Assembly: GCA_964386325.1 (NCBI GenBank)
Contig: CAYLQY010000009.1
Span: 1 to 64,000, forward strand
Reading direction: 5' to 3'
DNA: 64,000 nt
From: Anaerorhabdus sp964386325
GTDB lineage: Bacteria; Bacillota_I; Bacilli_A; Erysipelotrichales; Erysipelotrichaceae
Shown here: positions 40,959 through 49,486 of the stretch, one piece after another
Layout: every line of letters begins with the position of its first letter
Position numbering within the stretch: the first letter of the stretch is position 1
Translations under genes and position numbers: made by a program
Notes under the pieces: generated by a model
What the model was told of the DNA's origin: nothing
The model's input: only the letters and a program-made list of their open reading frames with translations
The model's database searches: none

Positions 40959-43790
40959 TTACGATTCTGTCCACAAATCGTTGACACTATTTTCTTCTTC
41001 TTTGACACTAACTTTATATCTTTTGAAGATATAGTTATAGATATATCCGATTTCACTCAAAGGAACTGTGACATTGTACATTTGTTCAATTTCCTCAAAA
41101 GCACTCTTCACAATGACGATAAAATCTTGATGTGCTTCTACAAATTCTGCCAATCCTTCAAAGTTTACCATGTGTTTATCAATAATTAGACGCTCAATTA
41201 AACATCCTATATGAATATATAATCCAAACACAACATTTGAGTTTAATTCTATCTTAAGTCCAGTTTGGATCTTATCTATGATTGTTTCTACACTTACCAC
41301 TATTCTTTCTGAATTTAAAATCGTTAAGTAATTCAACAAATTATCCATCGAAAAATTACGAAGTATTGCTTTTTTAAAACTTTCCAAATCCTTTTCACCC
41401 AAATGATTTCTAGATAATTGTTCAAGTTCTTGATAGCTACTTCCATTAATAATTCCTTCTATAGGTATAAACTTAACATTTTCAATATGTGGATTAGATG
41501 TTCCAATCATGCATAAAACATTGTATTTATCAAAGACGGGTAGTGATTTTTTCTTTTCTTCAATGGATGCATAATCATAAGGTATGAAAGTTACGCCCGC
41601 AGTACTTGGAAATGAATTCTTCAACAGATCCGCAAACTTTTCAGCTGTTCCAATTCCTGTTTCACAAACCGTAATAATCGCTGGCTGTTTCTTTCTGTTT
41701 TTAATAATCTTATACTTATGTTTATTTCTTTCACTTGCCTCTTCTAGTATCTTTTCAATAGAATATCCTTCCATAATCATACTTCCAATATCTAGTGCAA
41801 GTTTTGTAGAAACATTGTTGATGATTCCAATATCAATATTCGCAAAGGTTTGAAGAAATTGATGAACTGATTCTAATGACCCCATGTCTACCATGACAAT
41901 AATTTCTTTAAGGTTTTCAAATCGTTTTAAGTAATCAACAAGTTTCTCTATTACATCTTGAAAATCAGTTTCTAATGGCATATCAATAGCTTCAAAGATA
42001 TTGTGATTTAAAAATTGATTGGTAACCTCAACAATACCACTAGCAATCGAATAACCATGTGCTAATATAACACCTGGTATTTTTGCATTTGAAAGAATAC
42101 GATTAAAACGATGCATAATAAAGAACAAATCTAAACTACCCACTGCACCTAAATTAATATGCATACTATTATCGACAAGATTCACAATCTTCGAAACAAT
42201 TTCCCATTCTGATGTAAATTCATTCTTAACATAATTCATTAGGCGATTAATATCTTCAGCATGTGATTTAATCAAAGACCATTCAAAACCATACTCTTTA
42301 GAAAAATCATAAATGAAAATTGATAACATCCTAATTTGATTATTAGAAATTTTCTGTACACTTTTCTCATTGATTAAAATATTAACAATATTTGTCATTA
42401 AGTTTTCCACAAGTTTTAATTTAGGTGAATTTTTAGTACTCTCAAAAAATAAGTAATCATAATATTGATCCAATCTTAATTGCACAAAATCAATAAACTC
42501 AGAAAACTGTTTTGGCATATCCAATGAAGTATAGTGTTTAATAATTGATTGATTCATCAAATAAATTTTGCTATCTGTATAATTAACTCTAAGAATTGAA
42601 TCTAACTCAATCATTGAATTATCATCGTATTGATTTGTTGCATCAGTAAGATTTCCATTGAATATATCTTCAGGCAAATCATCAATTCTAATTTCAATCG
42701 AATCACGTTGAAGTGACTGAATATAAACATTCGCCACCGCTGCCTTAATCACATTCTTCATTTGTCCTACATTTCCTTTGTATTCAAATGAGATGAGTGC
42801 TTGATATGTCAATTTCGATAATCGAATTGTCTTCTTAATTCTTTGTTCCTCATATTTAAATAAGGTATGCACAAGTTCATTCTTTTCATGCATTGAACGT
42901 TCTGCAAGCGATGGTATTTTCACTGTGATTGGTATTCTTCGCATGAAGGTTTTCAACAACACTGCGTTAGGATCTTCCGTTGTCGCAAATATCATTCTGC
43001 ATTGACCTTTATACCATTTCTTATTATCACCAACTTTATGATATGTTCCTTTATCCATGTATAAAAATATCTTTTCTTGGCAATCTGGTTTTAGTGAATG
43101 TACTTCATCTAAAAAAATAATTCCACCATCTGCTTGTGCAAGAATTCCATCTGTATCACTATCGGCACCTGTAAAAGCTCCTTTTACATATCCAAATAAA
43201 TTGGTCATTAATAATTCCGGATTGTTAGAATACTCCGCACAATTCACAATGACAAATTTACTTTCTGCATCAATTATTTTTTTCTCTTGTGCATAATCAA
43301 ACATCAGTTGCGCAATAAAGCTTTTCCCTGTTCCTGTTTGTCCTTGTAGTAGAATTGGTAGTCCACCATCAGGATAAGTAATTGCTGCTTTACACTGTTC
43401 AATTGCATAAGCCAAGCTCTCAGTCGCTCCTACTAATTTCTTAAAAGCATTGCTTCTTGCACGATGATTTACTTGTAGATAAGTACGAAGTTCTTCTAAG
43501 CTATCAAACTCTGATTGAATTGATTTTGTGTTTAATGCATTACACAATGATAGCTTATCAAAAAAATATGTTGGTCGTGAATTTACTTTAATAAGTTGCC
43601 CTTCTTGTAATAATTCGCTAAAATAATGGGAAACAAGATTTCTACTGCATTCTAATTCTTTCGCTATAATATTTGCTGTACATGTCCCTAGGTTTTCTTC
43701 CACTAAAAAATCAATTGTTTGGCACTTTTCACTGAAATTCTTTAAATGATGTATTATTTTTTGCTTTATAGACCCTTCTTTGCTTTCCAT
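40959..43790 (-). CDS. LevR-type sigma-54-dependent activator with PTS domains
   Basis: A 943-residue activator. HTH (about 10-75), AAA+ domain (about 105-350) with GQTGTGKS Walker A, the sigma-54-contacting GAFTGA loop and FLDEVH Walker B; PRD1 (about 430-540); an EIIA-Man-like domain (about 550-680) with VILAHGYS; an EIIB-like domain (about 700-800) with TVCETGIGT; and PRD2 (about 830-935) with FGLYIHIG. PTS phosphorylation would report sugar flux and general PTS state. It is transcribed toward module 2, whose sigma-54 promoter follows directly. Divergent from rpoN. Confidence 0.95.
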   Translation of the reverse strand: MESKEGSIKQKIIHHLKNFSEKCQTIDFLVEENLGTCTANIIAKELECSRNLVSHYFSELLQEGQLIKVNSRPTYFFDKLSLCNALNTKSIQSEFDSLEELRTYLQVNHRARSNAFKKLVGATESLAYAIEQCKAAITYPDGGLPILLQGQTGTGKSFIAQLMFDYAQEKKIIDAESKFVIVNCAEYSNNPELLMTNLFGYVKGAFTGADSDTDGILAQADGGIIFLDEVHSLKPDCQEKIFLYMDKGTYHKVGDNKKWYKGQCRMIFATTEDPNAVLLKTFMRRIPITVKIPSLAERSMHEKNELVHTLFKYEEQRIKKTIRLSKLTYQALISFEYKGNVGQMKNVIKAAVANVYIQSLQRDSIEIRIDDLPEDIFNGNLTDATNQYDDNSMIELDSILRVNYTDSKIYLMNQSIIKHYTSLDMPKQFSEFIDFVQLRLDQYYDYLFFESTKNSPKLKLVENLMTNIVNILINEKSVQKISNNQIRMLSIFIYDFSKEYGFEWSLIKSHAEDINRLMNYVKNEFTSEWEIVSKIVNLVDNSMHINLGAVGSLDLFFIMHRFNRILSNAKIPGVILAHGYSIASGIVEVTNQFLNHNIFEAIDMPLETDFQDVIEKLVDYLKRFENLKEIIVMVDMGSLESVHQFLQTFANIDIGIINNVSTKLALDIGSMIMEGYSIEKILEEASERNKHKYKIIKNRKKQPAIITVCETGIGTAEKFADLLKNSFPSTAGVTFIPYDYASIEEKKKSLPVFDKYNVLCMIGTSNPHIENVKFIPIEGIINGSSYQELEQLSRNHLGEKDLESFKKAILRNFSMDNLLNYLTILNSERIVVSVETIIDKIQTGLKIELNSNVVFGLYIHIGCLIERLIIDKHMVNFEGLAEFVEAHQDFIVIVKSAFEEIEQMYNVTVPLSEIGYIYNYIFKRYKVSVKEEENSVNDLWTES

Positions 43791-43872
43791 ACTCTTCTCC
43801 CTGTTTCCATCTATTCTAGCATAAAATTCAAACTCAACAAGGGTGTATCACAAATTTAAGGAGATGATATTT

Positions 43873-45072
43873 ATGGCACAAACATTTTTAGTATCACCTA
43901 AAATCAAACAGAAAATTAAATATTCAAAGAACCAACAAGATTCTTCTGCAATGTTAAAATTATCAAATCTATCTTTACTTAAAGAAATCAAAAATGCTTT
44001 GTCAACAAATCCTTTTCTACAATATACTGCACTTGATGATAGTTATATTGATTCTTTAATGACAGCTGAGCCATCCATCAAAGATGATCTCATTTCACAA
44101 GTAAATACGACAAGAAAAAAAATAAAGAAAGAATTATGTTACTACATTATTCAATCACTTGATGAACATGGATTCTTTCATGAAAATAGTGATGAATTTT
44201 TAAATCTATTCTCAATCACAAAAGATGAATTAGAATTTAATTTATCTTTTCTACATGATTTAGAACCCTGTGGTATCGCAACTAAAAATAGTTATGACTT
44301 CATGCTGTATCAATTAAAAATAAGAAATGAGAACACCGCCTATAACATACTAAGTACCTATAAGGAAGAAATCGAGAATTCAAATATATCTAAAATTATG
44401 ACTGATTTAAATCTAACGCAAGAAGAATTCATTGATCAAATGAATGTTCTTCGTAGTTGTGATATTTATCCTTATACAAGTTCGAACACAACTATCAAAA
44501 CAATTGTCCCAGATTTATATGTCCATGTAGAAAATGATAATTTAGATATACAATTGAATGAATTAATAAATATAAGTATTGTGGAAATTGATATTAATCA
44601 AATAAGTGAAGAAGCTAAATCATATTTAAGAGATGCAAAAACATTAGTTAATAATTTAAGTTTTAGAAACTTTAATCTTATGCTTGTCGCTAATTATTTG
44701 TTTAGTTATCAAAAAGATTATTTTCTATATTCAACACCCCTTAGAAAATGTACACTCATGGATATAGCCCAACGAACTTCATTACATGTTTCTACAATTT
44801 CACGTATTGTTAATGATAAATATTTCGAGTATAAAAATAAAAGCTATCCTTTATCTATTTTGTTATGCAAAGGAATAAGTGATAAAAGTACCCGCGAAAT
44901 AGAAGAGGCTATCCAATCAATCGTATTAGAAGAAGACCCTTCTAATCCTCTTAATGATGAATTAATTGTTTTAGCATTACAAGAACGTGGCTATCTTGTT
45001 GCTAGGCGAACTGTTTCAAAATACAGAAAAATTTTAGATATACCTTCTTATATGTTACGCATCAAAAAATAA
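43873..45072 (+). CDS. rpoN: RNA polymerase sigma-54 factor
   Basis: A 399-residue sigma-54. An N-terminal region I with short Q- and L-containing helices contacts activators. The core-binding domain follows, and a C-terminal RpoN box ARRTVSKYRKIL near 380-391 binds the -24 element. ATG 43873 follows AAGGAG at the right distance; an in-frame ATG at 43843 is rejected. It is slightly shorter than most homologues (430-480). Divergent from the LevR-type gene by 82 bases, so activator, sigma factor and target promoter are all local. Confidence 0.95.
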   Translation: MAQTFLVSPKIKQKIKYSKNQQDSSAMLKLSNLSLLKEIKNALSTNPFLQYTALDDSYIDSLMTAEPSIKDDLISQVNTTRKKIKKELCYYIIQSLDEHGFFHENSDEFLNLFSITKDELEFNLSFLHDLEPCGIATKNSYDFMLYQLKIRNENTAYNILSTYKEEIENSNISKIMTDLNLTQEEFIDQMNVLRSCDIYPYTSSNTTIKTIVPDLYVHVENDNLDIQLNELINISIVEIDINQISEEAKSYLRDAKTLVNNLSFRNFNLMLVANYLFSYQKDYFLYSTPLRKCTLMDIAQRTSLHVSTISRIVNDKYFEYKNKSYPLSILLCKGISDKSTREIEEAIQSIVLEEDPSNPLNDELIVLALQERGYLVARRTVSKYRKILDIPSYMLRIKK

Positions 45073-45133
45073 CCACTTTTTTTCTTTTAATTGATTGTAA
45101 TATAATTTCGCTATATCTATAATTCGCGATACA

Positions 45134-45162
45134 TTGTTGCATTTATATCTTTGTGCTAAAAT
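45134..45162 (+). promoter_or_regulatory. Promoter of the EAL protein gene
   Basis: TTGTTG (45134-45139), 17-base spacer, TAAAAT (45157-45162), 82 bases before the start. Confidence 0.6.
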
Positions 45163-45244
45163 AGAATTAATGATTTCCACTGTATAAACGTATACCTTTT
45201 AACACAACTACCTATTAATTGCTAAACAAACAGGGAGATATCTA

Positions 45245-47473
45245 ATGTGTAGATCAATGAAATTTAGCATTGTCTTAATAAGCATATTTTTATTAACTGT
45301 CGGATGGCTATCACCTATTCGAGTTTTTGCAGAAGAAGAAATTGAATTTACACCTGAAGAATTGAACTATATTGAAAGTACAAAGGAACATCCAATTTTA
45401 ACTGGTATTATCCCTTATGTTTACCCGCTTTCTGCATGCCCTATAGATGAGGGTTCATTCAAAGGCACTAACGTAGAAATGCTTAATCTCATTTCTGAAT
45501 TATCTGGACTTAACTTTGAGTTTACATGCGTTCCAATTGAACAAAAAACACCCTATGAAGCATTATTGGATAATGAATTCCAATTGGTAGCTGGTACAAT
45601 TCGTCTTGATGTATTTGAAAGTAACCAAAACTTAATTCTATCTGATCGTTTTTGTGATGGTTCTGCAACGTGTATTGCCAAGAAAGATACTAATCCTGCC
45701 ATTATGAAAACGGGAAAAATAGCAGTTATGCAAGGATACCAAGCGGGTTATGAATTTTCGAAAATGCAATTCCCAAATTATGAAATTGTTTTATACCAAA
45801 ATAATAAAGAAGTTCTCCAAGCAGTAAATCAAGGAAAAGCTGATTTAGCAATGATAAGTCGTTATGTTGGTATATACGAATTGCAAAGTCCTTTCTATGA
45901 AAATTTAACAGTCCTAGCACCTTATCAACGTGTAGTCGATAGTGTTATTATGGGAATTAATAATCATCAAAACAAATTAGCAATTTCCATTATCAACAAA
46001 ACACTCGCAGCAATAGGAGAAGATGAATACAACAATATTCAAATGACTTATATCATTAATCACCCTTATAAATACTCCTTCTTAGAGACTATATTCAAAT
46101 ACCGTTACTATATTCTTGCAGGGATTGCAGTATTCACAGTTCTATCATTACTTATTGCGCGATTACTTAACTTTCAAAAAGAAAAACTGCTTTTATCTAA
46201 TGATACTTTAACAGGCGCATACACTGATGCTGGATTCGAACTTCAAGTATCTAAAATTCTTGCACGCTCAAACAAGCATTTCTTTATGACTGATTTTGAT
46301 ATCTCTCACTTCAGCAGTTACAATGACTTATATGGAAAAGAACAAGGAGATGTTCTTCTTAAAAAAGTTGTTGAAGTAGTGACATCATTTCTGTGCGATC
46401 AAGATGCGATATGTCGTTCTTATGCTGATAATTTCCGAGTAATAGCTTACAAAGATAGCATTTCAGAATTATTGCAAGACGTCGAACTCGCAAACAAAAT
46501 TTTAAGTCAATTTATTGATTCTAGTATGCGATTTAATTTTGGTATCTATCCAATTGACGACCGCGATATTCCAATTACTAAAATGTTTGATTATGCTGCG
46601 ATGGCCAAAAAAATGGCTAAGAATGATTCTAATTCTTATATTCGAATTTTCGATAAAAATTTACACGACCTTCAACAAACTGAAACACGTATGCTCGCCC
46701 ACTTTGAACAAGCCTTAGAGAATAACGAATTCGTTGTTTACTATCAACCTAAGGTAGATGTAAAAACTAACAAAATCATTGGTGCTGAAGCTTTAGTTCG
46801 TTGGGTGAATAATAAAGGCGAAATTATTCCACCTTCACAGTTTATTGATTTGTTTGAAAGAAATGGACAAATTCAAAAACTTGATTTCTACGTAGTTGAA
46901 CAAGTGTGTATATTCCAACGTAATCGTCTCAATCAAGAATTCGAATTATTCCCAATCTCATCGAACTTCTCAAGAGTACATTTATTTAGTAATGATTTTA
47001 TACCTCATCTCAATGCGATTATTAAGAAATATAATCTACCAAAAAGCTGTATTGAAATCGAATGTACCGAAACTGCAATGACATATGATTCCGAAATTTC
47101 TATTACTATTCTTGGTCAACTCCAAGAAGAAGGATACTCCGTTGCAATGGATGATTTTGGTCAAGCATATTCTTCACTAAATACTTTGCGTTCAATGCCT
47201 CTTAATATTGTAAAACTTGATCGTGGTTTCTTACTCGCTACGATGGATGAAGAAAAAGAAAGAGCAAAAACAATCATTAGAAATATTGTATCCCTAGTTC
47301 ATGATTTAAATTTAAAGATGGTTGCTGAGGGTGTAGAAAGTTTCGAACAATTTTTATTCTTAAAGAGTGTTGGTTGTGATTATATTCAAGGATATTATTT
47401 CTCAATGCCATTAAATGAATCTTCTTTCATCGATTTACTAAATACAAGCCTCTATATAGCACAAAAGGATTAG
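45245..47473 (+). CDS. Membrane c-di-GMP phosphodiesterase with periplasmic-binding-like sensor
   Basis: A 742-residue protein. Signal peptide (1-30, ending FAEEE), extracellular SBP_bac_3-like solute-binding domain (about 40-275), one transmembrane helix (about 286-305), a degenerate GGDEF domain (about 320-465) and an EAL domain (about 485-735). The GGDEF motif is replaced by YADNF, so no cyclase activity is expected. EAL residues are intact: GAEALVRW, ECTE, MDDFG and AEGVES, so it should hydrolyse c-di-GMP in response to a bound amino acid or similar ligand. Start follows GGGAGA. Counterpart to the cyclase at 300. Confidence 0.93.
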   Translation: MCRSMKFSIVLISIFLLTVGWLSPIRVFAEEEIEFTPEELNYIESTKEHPILTGIIPYVYPLSACPIDEGSFKGTNVEMLNLISELSGLNFEFTCVPIEQKTPYEALLDNEFQLVAGTIRLDVFESNQNLILSDRFCDGSATCIAKKDTNPAIMKTGKIAVMQGYQAGYEFSKMQFPNYEIVLYQNNKEVLQAVNQGKADLAMISRYVGIYELQSPFYENLTVLAPYQRVVDSVIMGINNHQNKLAISIINKTLAAIGEDEYNNIQMTYIINHPYKYSFLETIFKYRYYILAGIAVFTVLSLLIARLLNFQKEKLLLSNDTLTGAYTDAGFELQVSKILARSNKHFFMTDFDISHFSSYNDLYGKEQGDVLLKKVVEVVTSFLCDQDAICRSYADNFRVIAYKDSISELLQDVELANKILSQFIDSSMRFNFGIYPIDDRDIPITKMFDYAAMAKKMAKNDSNSYIRIFDKNLHDLQQTETRMLAHFEQALENNEFVVYYQPKVDVKTNKIIGAEALVRWVNNKGEIIPPSQFIDLFERNGQIQKLDFYVVEQVCIFQRNRLNQEFELFPISSNFSRVHLFSNDFIPHLNAIIKKYNLPKSCIEIECTETAMTYDSEISITILGQLQEEGYSVAMDDFGQAYSSLNTLRSMPLNIVKLDRGFLLATMDEEKERAKTIIRNIVSLVHDLNLKMVAEGVESFEQFLFLKSVGCDYIQGYYFSMPLNESSFIDLLNTSLYIAQKD

Positions 47474-47491
47474 CCTACAGGTTAATCCTTT
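47464..47491. terminator. Terminator after the EAL gene
   Basis: AAAGGATTA and TAATCCTTT form a 9-bp stem with a 10-base loop and T-rich flank. It overlaps the stop codon and also faces the convergent proC. Confidence 0.8.
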
Positions 47492-47513
47492 CATTTAAAT
47501 TAATTAAGCATTG

Positions 47514-48323
47514 TCACATTTTCTTATTTTTTTCTGCTGCAGTAACAACTGCTTCAATAACTGCATTTCTAAATCCATTTTTTTCTAATGCTGCAATAGC
47601 GTCAATAGTTGTTCCACCTGGTGATGCAACCATATCTTTTAATTCACCTGGATGTTTACCCGACTCTAATACCATTTTGGCTGATCCAAGAACCGCTTGA
47701 GATGCAAACGTATAAGCCATTGCTCGTGGCATACCCTCTTTAACAGCACCATCAGCCATCGCTTCAATCATCATATAAATATATGCTGGCGAAGATCCAC
47801 TTACACCAATAACTGCATCAATTAAATATTCTTCTACTACTTCACATTTTCCACAACATTCAAATAATGATTTTATGTCATTTACATCTTCTTTTTGCGA
47901 ATCTAATTTCATTATGTCACTTAGACTTAAAGAAGTCATACCCGCTTGTACCATCGCTGGTGTATTTGGCATTGCACGAATTATTTTTTTATCTTCTCCC
48001 AACCATTCTTGGAGTTGTTTGATTGGGATGCCTGCTGCAATAGAGACAACCGTTGCGTTAGGAAGAATATTGTCTTTCACTTCTTTACAAACTTTTTCCA
48101 TCATCATTGGCTTAACACAAAGAAATACAACATCCGCAATCTCACAGGCAAACTTATTTGATGAAGTTACATCGATACCATACTTATTACGTAACTCATC
48201 GAGTTTCTTTTCATCTCTTCTTGATGCAATAATATTCAAAGGATTAACACCACTTTTAACAAGTCCACTTACTATAGCTTCTGCCATATTACCACAACCA
48301 ACAAAACTAATTTTTTTATTCAT
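47514..48323 (-). CDS. proC: Pyrroline-5-carboxylate reductase
   Basis: Last step of proline synthesis, reducing pyrroline-5-carboxylate with NAD(P)H. 269 residues, standard length. ISFVGCGNMAEAIVSG at about 5-20 is the nucleotide site, and the C-terminal SPGGTTIDAI near 235-244 is the P5C reductase signature. Stand-alone gene, away from proBA at 9 kb. Ribosome site TTGAGG. Confidence 0.96.
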   Translation of the reverse strand: MNKKISFVGCGNMAEAIVSGLVKSGVNPLNIIASRRDEKKLDELRNKYGIDVTSSNKFACEIADVVFLCVKPMMMEKVCKEVKDNILPNATVVSIAAGIPIKQLQEWLGEDKKIIRAMPNTPAMVQAGMTSLSLSDIMKLDSQKEDVNDIKSLFECCGKCEVVEEYLIDAVIGVSGSSPAYIYMMIEAMADGAVKEGMPRAMAYTFASQAVLGSAKMVLESGKHPGELKDMVASPGGTTIDAIAALEKNGFRNAVIEAVVTAAEKNKKM

Positions 48324-48391
48324 AAATATACCTCAACTGTTTCAAGTATATCATGAAATATTGACAGTGATAGAAATTTTCTGTCTTCATT

Positions 48392-48805
48392 TTATTGTTT
48401 ATTTTCTACAAGTTTATATCCTGTATCAGCGTTTCCTTGCAGCTTATAGGGATATACTTTCCCCAGTTCACAGATAATTCGAACTTCGTTATCTACCTTT
48501 GCTATTTCGTTACCATCACTACTAATATAAAATTCAACAATCATCTCTTTACCCACACAACCATCCATTTCTTCATTAAGTTCAAAAGTAAGAATATCTC
48601 CCTTAGAAAATAAATTACTTTGAAATGTTTGGATTGTTTTATCGCCATAGGCAACTCCCTCTACAGTGAAAGAACCTTTTACTTGCAAATAAGCTTCTTC
48701 GTTATCAATTAAAATATTAAACTTTGCTAGATTTTCATTAGATGCAGTCGATTTACATCCGACTATCATAACAAGACACATTACTATACAAAGAATTTTT
48801 TTCAT
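48392..48805 (-). CDS. Small lipoprotein of unknown function
   Basis: A 137-residue predicted lipoprotein. The signal peptide ends in the lipobox VMIVGC with Cys 17 as the modified residue. The mature part is beta-rich with two further cysteines (DGCVGK and RIICEL), which may form a disulphide. I do not recognise a family. Ribosome site GGGAGAG. Lies between proC and the repeat-rich lipoprotein on the same strand. Confidence 0.8.
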   Translation of the reverse strand: MKKILCIVMCLVMIVGCKSTASNENLAKFNILIDNEEAYLQVKGSFTVEGVAYGDKTIQTFQSNLFSKGDILTFELNEEMDGCVGKEMIVEFYISSDGNEIAKVDNEVRIICELGKVYPYKLQGNADTGYKLVENKQ

Positions 48806-48835
48806 CTCTTACTCTCCCATTTTTAAAAAGCTGAT

Positions 48836-48859
48836 AAAAAAAGTCCCGAAGGACTTTTT
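48836..48859 (-). terminator. Terminator of the repeat lipoprotein gene
   Basis: AAAAAGTCC and GGGACTTTTTTT on the minus strand with a short loop: a strong intrinsic terminator directly after the gene at 48867. Confidence 0.88.
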
Positions 48860-48866
48860 GCGATAC

Positions 48867-49112
48867 TTAGTTTTTAGCTGCTGGAGAAGCTTCTGGTGTA
48901 ACTTCTGCATCTGCGCTTGCTTCAGGTGTTACTGTTGCTTCAGCGTCTGCACTTGCTTCAGGAGTTACTGTTGCATCTGCACTTGCTTCAGGTGTAGCAG
49001 TTTCTGTTGGTGCTGATGGCGTTGCAGTTGCTTCTGGTGCTGCTGGTTTAGAACTACATCCTGCTAGTGTTAATACTAACAATGCAGCTAATAGAGCTTT
49101 TAAGTTTTTCAT
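48867..49112 (-). CDS. Short repeat-rich lipoprotein
   Basis: An 81-residue predicted lipoprotein with lipobox LTLAGC (Cys 19). The mature 62 residues consist almost only of Ala, Thr, Pro, Glu, Ser, Val and Asp, with three imperfect copies of a TPEASADAE-like unit of about 12 residues. Such sequences are unstructured spacers or surface stalks, but here no folded domain follows. The unit number may vary between strains. Good ribosome site GGGAGG and a strong terminator indicate a real, expressed gene. Confidence 0.82.
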   Translation of the reverse strand: MKNLKALLAALLVLTLAGCSSKPAAPEATATPSAPTETATPEASADATVTPEASADAEATVTPEASADAEVTPEASPAAKN

Positions 49113-49315
49113 TTAATTTCCTCCCGTTGAGTTAATCAACTTGGTTATTATATAACAATATTATGTGTAAATAGAACACTTTTGGTATAACTTCACCCTA
49201 CTTTCCATTAAGATTTTTTAAGAATGGCAAAAGAAAACCCTTACATAAAATTTTGTTAATATTTGCTAGTTGTTATAAATGCATAATAATATTTTTTATG
49301 CTTCAAAAGCAACAA

Positions 49316-49429
49316 AGAAAAAGTCCTTACGGACTTCTCTTTTTTTAATATTTCTATAAGGGGATAGAATAAATACTAACACAATAGGGGGTTGTGCTAA
49401 TACATTAGCAAGACTATTATCTCTTGCTT
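49316..49429 (-). ncRNA. C-rich small RNA, copy D
   Basis: 5' stem AGCAAGA/TCTTGCT (49407-49428). Second stem TAGCACAA/TTGTGTTA around loop CCCCCTA (49377-49399). Linker CTATCCCCTTATA (49355-49367). Terminator AAGTCC/GGACTT with T5. Located downstream of mutS in the 374-base gap before the repeat lipoprotein. In-frame stops differ from the other copies, so it is not coding. Confidence 0.82.
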
Positions 49430-49435
49430 GACTAT

Positions 49436-49486
49436 ACTATACCAACTTACTAACGCTACATTTTGTAAGCATTGTGTGAAATTATG
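49436..49486 (-). promoter_or_regulatory. Promoter region of sRNA copy D
   Basis: Minus strand: CATAATTTCA, CACAATGCTT, ACAAAATGTA, GCGTTAGTAA, then TATAGT at exactly the same spacing as in copies A-C. The box begins immediately after the mutS stop codon. Confidence 0.76.

Noticed and set aside
18963..49486. CRISPR or transposon interpretation of the repeats
   Set aside because: Copies are dispersed, about 170 bases long with promoter and terminator, without spacers, terminal inverted repeats or target duplications.
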